The notes under the pieces were generated by a model that worked only from the letters and a program-made list of their open reading frames with translations, made no database searches and was not told the DNA's origin. Positions 27,423 to 35,202 of a stretch of DNA of 64,000 nt are shown piece by piece. Location of the stretch: positions 3,044,001 through 3,108,000 of the forward strand of contig NZ_JAUSVF010000001.1 in the NCBI RefSeq assembly GCF_030814475.1, written 5' to 3'. The translations under genes were made by a program, and so were the position numbers. Position 1 is the first letter of the stretch. The number at the start of each line of letters is the position of its first letter. This DNA comes from Pararhizobium capsulatum DSM 1112. GTDB lineage: Bacteria; Pseudomonadota; Alphaproteobacteria; Rhizobiales; Rhizobiaceae.

Positions 27423-28844
27423 ATGGCGTTCGTTCATTGGCCGACAGAAGTGCATATGAAGCGAATGAGTGTCCTGAAGGTTGGGCACCCGTTCATCATG
27501 GAAGCCAGCGGCAGCTATCCCGACGGTGTAAACTGGTACCTCTTCGAACGTTGCCGAGGAAGAATAGACCCTTCGGATCTGACGAAACCTCGGACGGCAC
27601 CGGACGAGCCCTCTCACAACAGCGTTGAGTCGATTGTCTACGCAATCGCCAATGTATTGACCTGGGGAGAGACGCTCGAAGCGCACCCCTCGTGTGGCGT
27701 TCTTCGATGGCATCAACTGAAACTATGGCACGTCACCGAACTCTATTCGGACGCCCTCGCCCGCGGTTACTGGACGCAACGATATTGGGAAACCGGAATC
27801 CCTTCGCCGTTACATCCCGCGTCGACGATACAGCCTCGTCTCAATGAGATCCTTCTGTGTTGGCAATGGATGGAACGATATGGCCTTATCGCGAAATTCG
27901 ATGAACCGTCGCCGCTCCGCGCTATCGGCGCAGCAATCAAAAAGGCGAACCAATCGTATGCCGCGCGGAGCGCGGCACAGAACGAGACAGGCGCGAAGAA
28001 AACGCACTTCCGTCGAAATCGAACAAAGCCGGGCAACGGAGTTATGCCCGGGATGGACCACCTGCTGGACTGGATTGAACGCATTCCATCGGAGACGCCG
28101 CGCAAGGCAGTGCTTCACATCCTCGATCGGGGTTTACGGATCGATGAAAACGAAGAGAACACACTTCTTCCGGGGATCATACACGCGCGCGACCTGAGCC
28201 ACATTCGACGCGATGTACGACATTATTCATGGACGGACGAGCCGAGACTACTGAAGTACAGTCTGACCGATGACCACATGATCGGCGTTCTCCCCGACCG
28301 CAAGACAGCGTTTTCCAGCGACAGCCTAATTAGCCAGCGGATCATCGGCAAGGGAAAGAAGATCAGGCTGGCTCACATGACCCGTGGCTGCGCCCAGGCG
28401 TTGTGGCACTACGCAGACGGAACCCGGAGAGCCATCCTGCAAAAGAATGGCATCATCCCCTCAAGTGCGCCCGCGCATCTGTTCCTGAATCGAGATGGTC
28501 GCCCGCTTAAAGCGGCAGCACTTGCCAAGGCCATAAGCAGGGCGAACGAGGATATGAACGCCCCATTCCGCATAACGGGACATGTGCTGCGCCACCTCTT
28601 CGCCTGCTTCTTCCTGAAGAACGCAATAGAGGGCCATGCAGCACGCGAGGGGTTGACGGTCGCACAACTCACTTACCAGCAGATCGAAGCGGTCGCCGAG
28701 AACCCAGCGCGGGTTCTGCAATTGCACCTCGGGCATGCTTTTTTTGAGGATACTGCCGGCTACATCAAGCTTCTCATCGATTGGTGGCTGACACCGATGT
28801 ACTTCGACATGTGGAACGAGTTCCTGGATGGCCAGCGTGCCTAG
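27423..28844 (+). CDS. Tyrosine recombinase, first of three
   Basis: A 473-residue integrase-like protein from ATG 27423 (AAGGGAAA upstream). Catalytic-domain landmarks: His387 and Arg390 in HVLRHLFACFF (the H-x-x-R pair), LGHAFFEDTAGY with a likely nucleophile Tyr447, and an earlier RDLSHIRRD segment that could supply the first Arg. It overlaps the next recombinase gene by 17 bases. Three overlapping recombinases plus a small helical protein recall the tnpA-tnpB-tnpC set of Tn554 and the trio modules that move genomic islands. Position beside ssrA makes it part of the island's integration machinery. Confidence 0.8.
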   Translation: MAFVHWPTEVHMKRMSVLKVGHPFIMEASGSYPDGVNWYLFERCRGRIDPSDLTKPRTAPDEPSHNSVESIVYAIANVLTWGETLEAHPSCGVLRWHQLKLWHVTELYSDALARGYWTQRYWETGIPSPLHPASTIQPRLNEILLCWQWMERYGLIAKFDEPSPLRAIGAAIKKANQSYAARSAAQNETGAKKTHFRRNRTKPGNGVMPGMDHLLDWIERIPSETPRKAVLHILDRGLRIDENEENTLLPGIIHARDLSHIRRDVRHYSWTDEPRLLKYSLTDDHMIGVLPDRKTAFSSDSLISQRIIGKGKKIRLAHMTRGCAQALWHYADGTRRAILQKNGIIPSSAPAHLFLNRDGRPLKAAALAKAISRANEDMNAPFRITGHVLRHLFACFFLKNAIEGHAAREGLTVAQLTYQQIEAVAENPARVLQLHLGHAFFEDTAGYIKLLIDWWLTPMYFDMWNEFLDGQRA

Positions 28845-30777
28845 GGGACCGCGTATTGGATCGACAGTTAGTCAGGCAATAGATCGGGCATTTCCGACGC
28901 TCGTCGCGCCTCATCCAAATAAGACTGAAGATGCTCGAGAACGTGAGTTCAATTTTGAAGAGTTTGCCGACTGCCCGCTCATCTACCGGAACGTTCACGC
29001 GATCCGAGAGGAATTCATAAGCGGGAAGAAGACAACGAAACATCAAATCACGATGCTAAGAACAATTAGAGCTTACATCTTACACTACGAGGATAAATTC
29101 AACTGTGTCATCGCTTCATCTGAAGATGTTTCCGTTTCATTTTGTGTAGAATTTATAATTTACTGCACAAATAGACTAAAGACAGGAGCGCATCTAGTCA
29201 GATACTGTTGGCGCTTTCTCAAAATCATTGGTGTTCCGACTGACGTCATCCCTCCTAACCCGCTCACTGAGCCTATTTCTGAACCTCGTGAGGAACTCGA
29301 TGAACGAAAGGCCCGACATTTCCTCAACAGGGCAAAGCAGGATGCTAGGGTCATCATCGAACGCTTCCAGCAGGCGGAAGAGTTGGCGTCCAAGGGACGC
29401 GACCCGCGCCGTCTGGCAGGGGGCAGAAATGGCGACTGGGATGAAATTGAGAACCGACTCTGGATTTGCCGGGAAGTCCTAGGGCTTCAGGCAAGAACCG
29501 AGAGAGATCTCATCGCGCTCGGGTACCGGACCATTATTGCAGGGCTCGAGGCGCGTCCTGGTGCATTCACAATCGACCCGAAACTTGGTGCCACGCAACA
29601 GAATGGTCTCTTTGCGCACCTGCGTTTTTTTCATCCAAGCGTGGGTGATCTCGCACCATTCATCGCGCTTCTGATGATCAGAACCAAGGTCAACCTGCAA
29701 TGTGTCGCGGACATTAAGGCTTGGTCTGAGTGGGCAGAACCGTATTCGCGAGCATTCTCCCACGACGAGGAATCTGAACGATGGGTGTGGATAGTAATGC
29801 CAAAATTGCGAGGCGCCCAAGGGAGTAAACGCGAGCGCTTCGATCGGAAGAAAAACCCAAAAGTCGCGAAGCCACCCGCAAGGATCAGAATCCCGAGTTT
29901 AAAAACACCATGGTCGCACCCCTACCAGGTTCTCAGCTTCGTTCAGAAGTTGACACACCCCCTCCGAGAAGAAATCAAGCGGAGAATTAAAGAACTTTCC
30001 TCAAAGTCAAGCATCTGCCAAGAGGAAAAGATAGAGTTATACAGGCTTCAGTTTATAAAAGACGATATGTTTGTATTCAGAACCAGAAACATTATTACTT
30101 CCCTCAACCTTCAAACACGGAGTTCTCAACAAACACCGAAACCCCTTCTTGAAATATTCCAAAGGTACGGCTTGACCGCAGGAGTACGACAGCTCCGCGA
30201 TGCAGGGCTTCAATTCGGCTTCCGGACATCAGGACATAACCTGCTCATACTTCACTTGCTGGCACGGCACTCAAATCCTGGGACAGCCGCCGCCTACGCG
30301 CGCCGCCGGGACTTTTTTCGCCGAAGCGAAGAGCTGTTCGTTGCGATCTTCGACAAGTCGATAGCATTGGTCCGATCGTCCAACTACACAATCGCGAATT
30401 TGAGAAAGGAACTGAAATCCTCAGGTCTTGAAGACTGGCAGATCACCAACATTCTCGATCCGAACACCCGAAGCCGCTATGGCAACCGATGTGGTGGACC
30501 AACGTCGCCACCAGAGCCCTTCAACAATGGCACGCCACCGGGTCAGCTTTGCCGTAGCCAAGATTGCATCGATGGCTGTCCGCTGGCTCGGTTCCTACCG
30601 GATGCACTCCCGTTTCTGGTGAGGCAATGGATTTCGATCAAGCAGCAGCTTGGGAGCGTCGGCGTTGCTGCAGTGTTTGAGAATTCGCTTCAGCACCGTC
30701 TAAACAGGCTGGAGAGGATTCTCGATAAGTACCCCCCCTCGGCCGTTCTTGCGGAAAGGGAAAAACTGCAAAAATGA
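28828..30777 (+). CDS. Tyrosine recombinase-like protein, second of three
   Basis: A 649-residue protein, larger than its neighbours. It starts at ATG 28828 inside the first recombinase gene. The middle part resembles a phage-integrase core-binding plus catalytic layout (SVGDLAPFIALLMIRTKVNLQ, later LRDAGLQFGFRTSGHNLLILHLLARHSNPGTAAAYARRRDFF). The H-x-x-R pair is not clearly kept, so it may be a structural rather than catalytic subunit. A cysteine-containing segment (CRSQDCIDGCPLARFLPDA) lies near residue 580. Part of the same operon as the flanking recombinases. Base composition is more AT-rich (29,000-30,100) than the core genes nearby. Confidence 0.7.
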   Translation: MASVPRGPRIGSTVSQAIDRAFPTLVAPHPNKTEDAREREFNFEEFADCPLIYRNVHAIREEFISGKKTTKHQITMLRTIRAYILHYEDKFNCVIASSEDVSVSFCVEFIIYCTNRLKTGAHLVRYCWRFLKIIGVPTDVIPPNPLTEPISEPREELDERKARHFLNRAKQDARVIIERFQQAEELASKGRDPRRLAGGRNGDWDEIENRLWICREVLGLQARTERDLIALGYRTIIAGLEARPGAFTIDPKLGATQQNGLFAHLRFFHPSVGDLAPFIALLMIRTKVNLQCVADIKAWSEWAEPYSRAFSHDEESERWVWIVMPKLRGAQGSKRERFDRKKNPKVAKPPARIRIPSLKTPWSHPYQVLSFVQKLTHPLREEIKRRIKELSSKSSICQEEKIELYRLQFIKDDMFVFRTRNIITSLNLQTRSSQQTPKPLLEIFQRYGLTAGVRQLRDAGLQFGFRTSGHNLLILHLLARHSNPGTAAAYARRRDFFRRSEELFVAIFDKSIALVRSSNYTIANLRKELKSSGLEDWQITNILDPNTRSRYGNRCGGPTSPPEPFNNGTPPGQLCRSQDCIDGCPLARFLPDALPFLVRQWISIKQQLGSVGVAAVFENSLQHRLNRLERILDKYPPSAVLAEREKLQK

Positions 30778-30792
30778 TGGAGGCATGAACAC

Positions 30793-32631
30793 GTGACAAA
30801 TCCCGTAGCCGACACCTATTCCCTTCTCGAAGAGACTGAGGGAAGCCTATGGCTCGCACTTTCGCGATCAATTAATGCCCTGCGGCCGCCCTATTTACCT
30901 GCGATGCAGGTCACGCCCAAGTCAGTATTTGCCCAGCACCGCTGGCTGCTACCAACCACCTGGTTTCCAGCGGGATCCCACCATAAGGCAAACCTCAATT
31001 TCCTCGCATCGGCGTACTTATCGGACGGGCAAACGCGCCAGCTCGACCCCGGTTCGCTTCTGATGCAGCAGTTGAAAGAAATTACTTACGCACTGCTTCA
31101 CATCATCCACATCTTCTCCGACGCACGGACGCCTTCAACAATATTCAACACCTTCGTAACGGTGCGAAAGTTACTGATCGCGACGGCCCACGTGGGATGC
31201 AGAAGCCTTGCCGATATTACGCCGGCCAACGCACAGTCGATTATTGATCTGTCCGCGAGCGCACGTATCCGAACAAGGCTCGTTACTTGGTTGGAAAATC
31301 TCGCGGAGTTGACGCGAAGAGGTTATATCACTGAAGGTGTCCAGAACTACGACTTTGAAATCGAAATCGTTCGCCCCAATAAGGATACGTCCGTACCAAA
31401 GGGGAAGCAGCCACTCAATGACAATGAGCGAGCGCTTCTACTGACCAAGCTCTTGAAGGTTCTGGAACATCAAGACGAGTTCATTCGCTGGACGGAGGAT
31501 TGCCTCGCAACACCCAGCGCAAGCAGCCATGCGCGGGAATGGCTATCAACCCTCTTTCCAAACGCTGCCGAGAAAGACTATCGCTTTCCTGATATCCTAA
31601 TACACCTGTATCAGGCAGCGACAGGTTTGTTGGTCGGCGAAGCGCTTGGCCCCCGACCATCCGAGCTGTTGTCGATCGAAAGGGGGTTCATTCACCGCCA
31701 CGGCCCGAACGCGTTTGTCTCGCTCGACCATTTCACCTTGGATTCCGTCACAACCAAGTCGATAAGGAAAATCGGCGGAATGCAGAGACGCCTGCGCATT
31801 CCGGAGCTCGTTTACAAAGCAGCCGTTGGACTGGAGGAGATCCACGCTATGTTGGGTCGGAGGACGCCAAGACTTTTTTCTGGCGTTTCCGAAGAGCTAG
31901 AATACAGCACCAACAGATGGAACTGGATCCTTAAGAAGTTCTGTGAGGTCACTGAACTTCCCTTTCGAGTGACTCAGTACACCGCTCGAAAGACGCTGAT
32001 CTCCAACGTGGCGCGAACCGTTACCAACGGCCTATCCGCTGCGCAGGTCGTGATGGATCACGAGGATCGCGGGACGACTGCAGGGTACGGCCTCTCGAAC
32101 CCCTTCGTTCGCGAAGAGATATACGCAGAGTGCCTCGACGCCTTTCGAAATGGGACAAGAACACTCCTCGAGACCACCGCAGCCGCAGGAGGCCCAGGCC
32201 TCGGCGGAAAAGGCGGAGCCCGACTTGAAGCGAGCGTCGCATCCCTTGCAGGCGATGATGGCGTCGTTGTGCCCGAGGCGATCGAAACGTATGTCGAAGA
32301 ACTGCTGCAACAGGACTTCGTCCCGGTGCCCGTCGCGCGCGGAGTCCTCTGTTTTAAACAGGCCACCGTTAAGGGCGAATGCGGAGATATCGTTCCTGAC
32401 ATTGGGGGCTGCAAATCCTCCTGCCCCGCACAGGTTCAAGAACAGAATAGGCGCGACCTGATGCTCTGGGAGTTCGAGATCGCGCGCTCAGGTGGCTTGG
32501 ACGAGGTTTCCCCGCTTCAAAAGGCATTCTGGGTGAACGAGATCGGAAGCCAGTTGGCAGCGTGGCCAGATTTGCGGCCTGATTTTGAGGCAATTTTGAC
32601 GACCGTACCGGCACTGAAAGGAATCCGATGA
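30793..32631 (+). CDS. Tyrosine recombinase, third of three
   Basis: A 612-residue protein with a GTG start at 30793. Landmarks: Arg288 in LGPRPSELLSIERG (box I), TQYTARKTLISNVAR where the second box would be (the His-x-x-Arg is altered to Tyr-x-x-Arg), and MDHEDRGTTAGYG with Tyr432 as candidate nucleophile. After ~residue 450 comes a Gly/Ala-rich linker and then a Cys-containing tail (CFKQATVKGECGD.. and CKSSCP). Its stop overlaps the start of the small coiled-coil gene by four bases (ATGA). Probably acts together with the two upstream recombinases in excision and integration of the island. Confidence 0.75.
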   Translation: MTNPVADTYSLLEETEGSLWLALSRSINALRPPYLPAMQVTPKSVFAQHRWLLPTTWFPAGSHHKANLNFLASAYLSDGQTRQLDPGSLLMQQLKEITYALLHIIHIFSDARTPSTIFNTFVTVRKLLIATAHVGCRSLADITPANAQSIIDLSASARIRTRLVTWLENLAELTRRGYITEGVQNYDFEIEIVRPNKDTSVPKGKQPLNDNERALLLTKLLKVLEHQDEFIRWTEDCLATPSASSHAREWLSTLFPNAAEKDYRFPDILIHLYQAATGLLVGEALGPRPSELLSIERGFIHRHGPNAFVSLDHFTLDSVTTKSIRKIGGMQRRLRIPELVYKAAVGLEEIHAMLGRRTPRLFSGVSEELEYSTNRWNWILKKFCEVTELPFRVTQYTARKTLISNVARTVTNGLSAAQVVMDHEDRGTTAGYGLSNPFVREEIYAECLDAFRNGTRTLLETTAAAGGPGLGGKGGARLEASVASLAGDDGVVVPEAIETYVEELLQQDFVPVPVARGVLCFKQATVKGECGDIVPDIGGCKSSCPAQVQEQNRRDLMLWEFEIARSGGLDEVSPLQKAFWVNEIGSQLAAWPDLRPDFEAILTTVPALKGIR

Positions 32632-33167
32632 CATCGAAGAAGTCCACCCCCAACAAAAGAAAGGCCTCAGATGACCTCAAGTGCGCAGCTTATTCGCGAA
32701 CCGAAGACGCGCTTCGGAAAATCCAGTCTGGCATGGCCCTCGTGGAGGAAGAGCTTCAGAGCCGAGCGCTCTGGGACAGGATGGCGCGCGACGACAAAGT
32801 GGAGCTTGAACAGGGAGACTTTATGGTCCTATGCGGACTAGGGTGGAATTTTCTCAATGGTCCGAAGCACAAGGAAACAACGAAACCCGACGTGGTCGAA
32901 TTCCTTGCAGGCGTGAATCGAAAGCTGCGCGAGCAACTTGCCGATCATCCAGATGTCGAGATCGGGAGGTCTCCTACCAAGGCGTACCTCCAGCTTCAGG
33001 CCCGCTATGAACGACTGAAGAATGAACGGGACGAACTGCGCGACTATCTCAATCGCGTGCTCACCCGCACCCATGAATGGCATTTGGAACGCCTCCAGGC
33101 CCTTCGCATGGTGCGAGAACTCAAGGAGGCTGCGGGTGTGTCAGTTGTACATCTTCACCGTCGATAG
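32628..33167 (+). CDS. Small coiled-coil protein of the recombinase operon (TnpC-like)
   Basis: A 179-residue basic, Lys/Glu-rich protein. Residues ~115-175 (LQLQARYERLKNERDELRDY..) should form a coiled coil. It begins within the stop of the third recombinase (ATGA). By position and character it parallels TnpC of Tn554 and the small fourth protein of other recombinase trios, which influence insertion orientation or efficiency. That parallel is from gene order and size, not from a recognised sequence motif. It ends about 40 bases before the first ssrA unit, making it the last gene of the island. Confidence 0.65.
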   Translation: MTSKKSTPNKRKASDDLKCAAYSRTEDALRKIQSGMALVEEELQSRALWDRMARDDKVELEQGDFMVLCGLGWNFLNGPKHKETTKPDVVEFLAGVNRKLREQLADHPDVEIGRSPTKAYLQLQARYERLKNERDELRDYLNRVLTRTHEWHLERLQALRMVRELKEAAGVSVVHLHRR

Positions 33168-33209
33168 CCCCCATTGAAAGTCATGTGAAAATACACTATC
33201 TCAAAGGTG

Positions 33210-33533
33210 CCTTCGCAAGAAGGCTATGGCGCTAAACCGTTTGTGCAATAGATGTGCAGGACGCGGCTTCGAAGCCGCCGCCTCCACCACAAGCAGCCGC
33301 AGTAGCGACTGTTTGTGATGGGGGCGACATGGGATCGACTGGCATTGAAAGACAAAAACTGTGCTCGGCATGATACCGCCGTTATCGGGTCAAAATAGTA
33401 GTTGCAAACGACAACTATGCGGAAGCTCGTCTCGCTGCTTAATCGCAGTGTGACACTTCAAATCAAGTCCTAGGGGGTCGCACTCTTAGGCGGGGTTCGG
33501 AGGTACCTGGCAACAGAAACCTCCACTTAATCC
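33210..33533 (+). ncRNA. ssrA: tmRNA gene, permuted, copy 1
   Basis: Alphaproteobacterial ssrA is circularly permuted: the acceptor half comes first. Here an acceptor piece ends in CGCCTCC-ACCA at 33289, a 30-base linker follows, and the coding piece begins GGGGGCG at 33320. The 7-base-pair acceptor stem forms with G3-U70, the alanine identity pair. The T-stem is GCGGC/GCCGC around TTCGAA, one base short of the usual loop. The tag frame at 33404-33442 reads ANDNYAEARLAA-stop. The 5' end of the acceptor piece and the exact 3' end of the coding piece are estimates. Pairing between this acceptor's upstream strand and its own coding piece (helix 2) looks poor, so function is uncertain. Confidence 0.8.
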
Positions 33534-33890
33534 CGACCGTCAGTTAGTCCACGTCAAGATGCGTTTAAAAGACTGATTTTCCTCAATACTTACGTCGACT
33601 AACTTCACTTTTTGTCTTTATAAGGTTCGGTACCCGGCGCCTCCACCAAAAACCGGTCGGTCACGATGACCGGCTTTTGATGGGGGCGAAATAGGATCGA
33701 CAAGGGTGTAAAGATCGAACTTTTGCTCGGCATGATACCGCCGTTATCGGGTCAAAATAGTAGTTGCAAACGACAACTATGCGGAAGCTCGTCTCGCTGC
33801 TTAATCGCAGTGTGACACTTCAAATCAAGTCCTAAGGGGTCGCACTCTTAGGCGGGGTTCGGAGGTACCTGGCAACAGAAACCTCCACTT
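33362..33890 (+). repeat. Direct repeat of the ssrA coding piece (167 bases, period 362)
   Basis: Bases 33362-33528 and 33724-33890 are identical except for one G/A difference (33473 versus 33835). The identity covers the tag reading frame and the pseudoknot region, and stops sharply on both sides. Flanking acceptor pieces, linkers and helix-2 strands differ between the copies. Confidence 0.9.
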
Positions 33891-33895
33891 TCCCC
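33560..33895 (+). ncRNA. ssrA: tmRNA gene, permuted, copy 2
   Basis: Acceptor piece ending CGCCTCC-ACCA at 33648, a 33-base linker that folds into a strong hairpin (GGTCA/TGACC with flanking CCGG), then the coding piece from GGGGGCG at 33682. The tag frame at 33766-33804 again reads ANDNYAEARLAA-stop. The acceptor stem with G3-U70 forms. The T-arm, however, is damaged: TAAGG opposite CCCGG gives only two Watson-Crick pairs. The upstream strand TTTTTGTCTTT can pair for 11 uninterrupted base pairs with copy 1's coding piece, and for about 9 with wobbles in its own. It is followed directly by sspB. Confidence 0.8.
33621..33637 (+). other. Candidate island junction in the tmRNA T-loop
   Basis: The T-arm of acceptor copy 2 has the standard TTCG loop start, but its two stem strands do not match each other. 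A stem whose left strand came from one DNA and right strand from another would look like this. Recombination in the T-loop is the usual crossover site when integrases use tRNA or tmRNA genes. Left of here would be island, right of here resident chromosome. Inference; the other junction lies outside the window. Confidence 0.4.
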
Positions 33896-34074
33896 CTTTG
33901 CTTGCCCCTGTCGGCCATCGCTTACGCTATTCGAGCACCTGCCTGCGCGCTTCAACTTCTCCAATGCCTTGAAATGGTCTATAGCTGTTTTAGATGACTC
34001 GGCTTCGGTGTATGATCGGTGCCACGCCATCGGTACGACGCGTAATAGAGTTGCAATGAAGGAACAGGAACCTG

Positions 34075-34596
34075 ATGGGCCAAGATCATATTCGCTACGA
34101 CATTCTCGCCCAGGACGCCCTGCGTGGTGTTATCCGCAAGGTCCTGACCGAAGTCGCAGCAACCGGCCACCTGCCGGGTGATCATCACTTCTTCATCACC
34201 TTCCTCACCGGCGCCCCTGGCGTGCGTATTTCCCAGCATCTGAAGGCCAAGTATGCCGAGCAGATGACGATTGTCGTGCAGCACCAGTTCTGGGATCTCA
34301 AGGTGACGGAAAGCCTGTTCGAGATCGGCCTTTCCTTCTCCGACACACCGGAAAAGCTGGTCATTCCGTTCAACGCAATCCGTGGCTTCTATGATCCTTC
34401 GGTAAACTTCGAGCTCGAGTTCGACGTTGCTGCCATCGAGGACGAGGAAGAAGGCGAAGGCGCCGAGATCACGGCCTATCCGGTTGCTCCGGTCGAAAGA
34501 GTTGTCGAGACCGACGCGGATGCAAATCCTGCCGACGACGGCAGCAAGGCTGGCGCCTCGGTCGTTTCCCTCGACAGCTTCCGCAAGAAGAACTGA
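34075..34596 (+). CDS. sspB: ClpXP adaptor SspB, alphaproteobacterial type
   Basis: A 173-residue protein. Residues 1-125 form the SspB fold that holds ssrA-tagged peptides (HIRYDILAQDALRGVIRKVL, HFFITFLTGAPGVRIS.., MTIVVQHQFWDLKV, FSDTPEKLVIPFNAI). An acidic, flexible linker and a short C-terminal motif (VVSLDSFRKKN) follow and would dock on ClpX. SspB tethers tagged, stalled-translation products to the ClpXP protease. It is located 180 bases after the tmRNA gene that makes the tag. Confidence 0.92.
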   Translation: MGQDHIRYDILAQDALRGVIRKVLTEVAATGHLPGDHHFFITFLTGAPGVRISQHLKAKYAEQMTIVVQHQFWDLKVTESLFEIGLSFSDTPEKLVIPFNAIRGFYDPSVNFELEFDVAAIEDEEEGEGAEITAYPVAPVERVVETDADANPADDGSKAGASVVSLDSFRKKN

Positions 34597-34633
34597 GCCG
34601 CCATCGTTTGCGGCCCTTCAAGGCAGGCGTGAC

Positions 34634-34834
34634 ATGACAGGCGATGTCGTCAATCTGAGACAGTTCCGCAAGACCAGGGCGCGCGACGAGAAGGAAAAGC
34701 GTGCCGAGCAGAACCGTATCTCATTCGGCCGAACCAAAGCCGAAAAGACCCTGACGCGTGCGTTAAACGAGAAGTCCACGCGCGCGCACGAAGCCGGGAA
34801 ACGCGAACCGCCGGACGACCCCCCCGGTTCGTAG
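34634..34834 (+). CDS. DUF4169 family small protein
   Basis: A 66-residue, very basic protein from ATG 34634. Its opening VVNLRQFRKTRARDEKEKRAEQNRISFGRTK is the signature of DUF4169, a short family of unknown role found across alphaproteobacteria. A longer frame upstream only runs through sspB and is not coding. It lies 37 bases downstream of sspB on the same strand and may be co-transcribed. Confidence 0.8.
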   Translation: MTGDVVNLRQFRKTRARDEKEKRAEQNRISFGRTKAEKTLTRALNEKSTRAHEAGKREPPDDPPGS

Positions 34835-34947
34835 CCTGCGCCTCCGGCAGCTTTCCGCCGATGAATAAAGGCGACGTCTTTCAATAACTTGCCTTCGTAT
34901 CCGGAATCATTTTCCGACAGACTTGAATCACTTTGCGAGGCTCGACC

Positions 34948-35172
34948 GTGATCCGGAAACATTCGGCAACCCTGCACGGCCATCGCACCAGCTTTTCCCT
35001 GGAAGAACCCTTCTGGCAGGAGTTGAAGGCGATCGCCGAAACCCGCGACATGCCGATCGCCCGCCTGATCGCGGAGATCGACGATGCCCGCGAAGCCGAA
35101 AGCAACCTGTCCTCTGCGCTCCGGGTCCATGTGCTGGAATGGCTGAAGCGTTTTGGGACCACATCTCCCTGA
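34948..35172 (+). CDS. Ribbon-helix-helix domain protein
   Basis: A 74-residue protein with a GTG start at 34948 (GAGG nine bases upstream; a TTG at 34933 is an alternative). HRTSFSLEEPFWQELKAIAETRDMPI.. has the beta strand followed by two helices of the ribbon-helix-helix family common in rhizobia next to sspB and DUF4169 genes. It is probably a small DNA-binding protein; target unknown. Converges on the AsmA gene with 30 bases between stops. Confidence 0.75.
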   Translation: MIRKHSATLHGHRTSFSLEEPFWQELKAIAETRDMPIARLIAEIDDAREAESNLSSALRVHVLEWLKRFGTTSP

Positions 35173-35202
35173 AACATCTCGCCGCGATGGCAGCGCAGGC
35201 TC

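Noticed and set aside
34427..34633. Upstream extension of the DUF4169 gene into sspB
   Set aside because: Runs in another frame of sspB; the DUF4169 family begins at ATG 34634.
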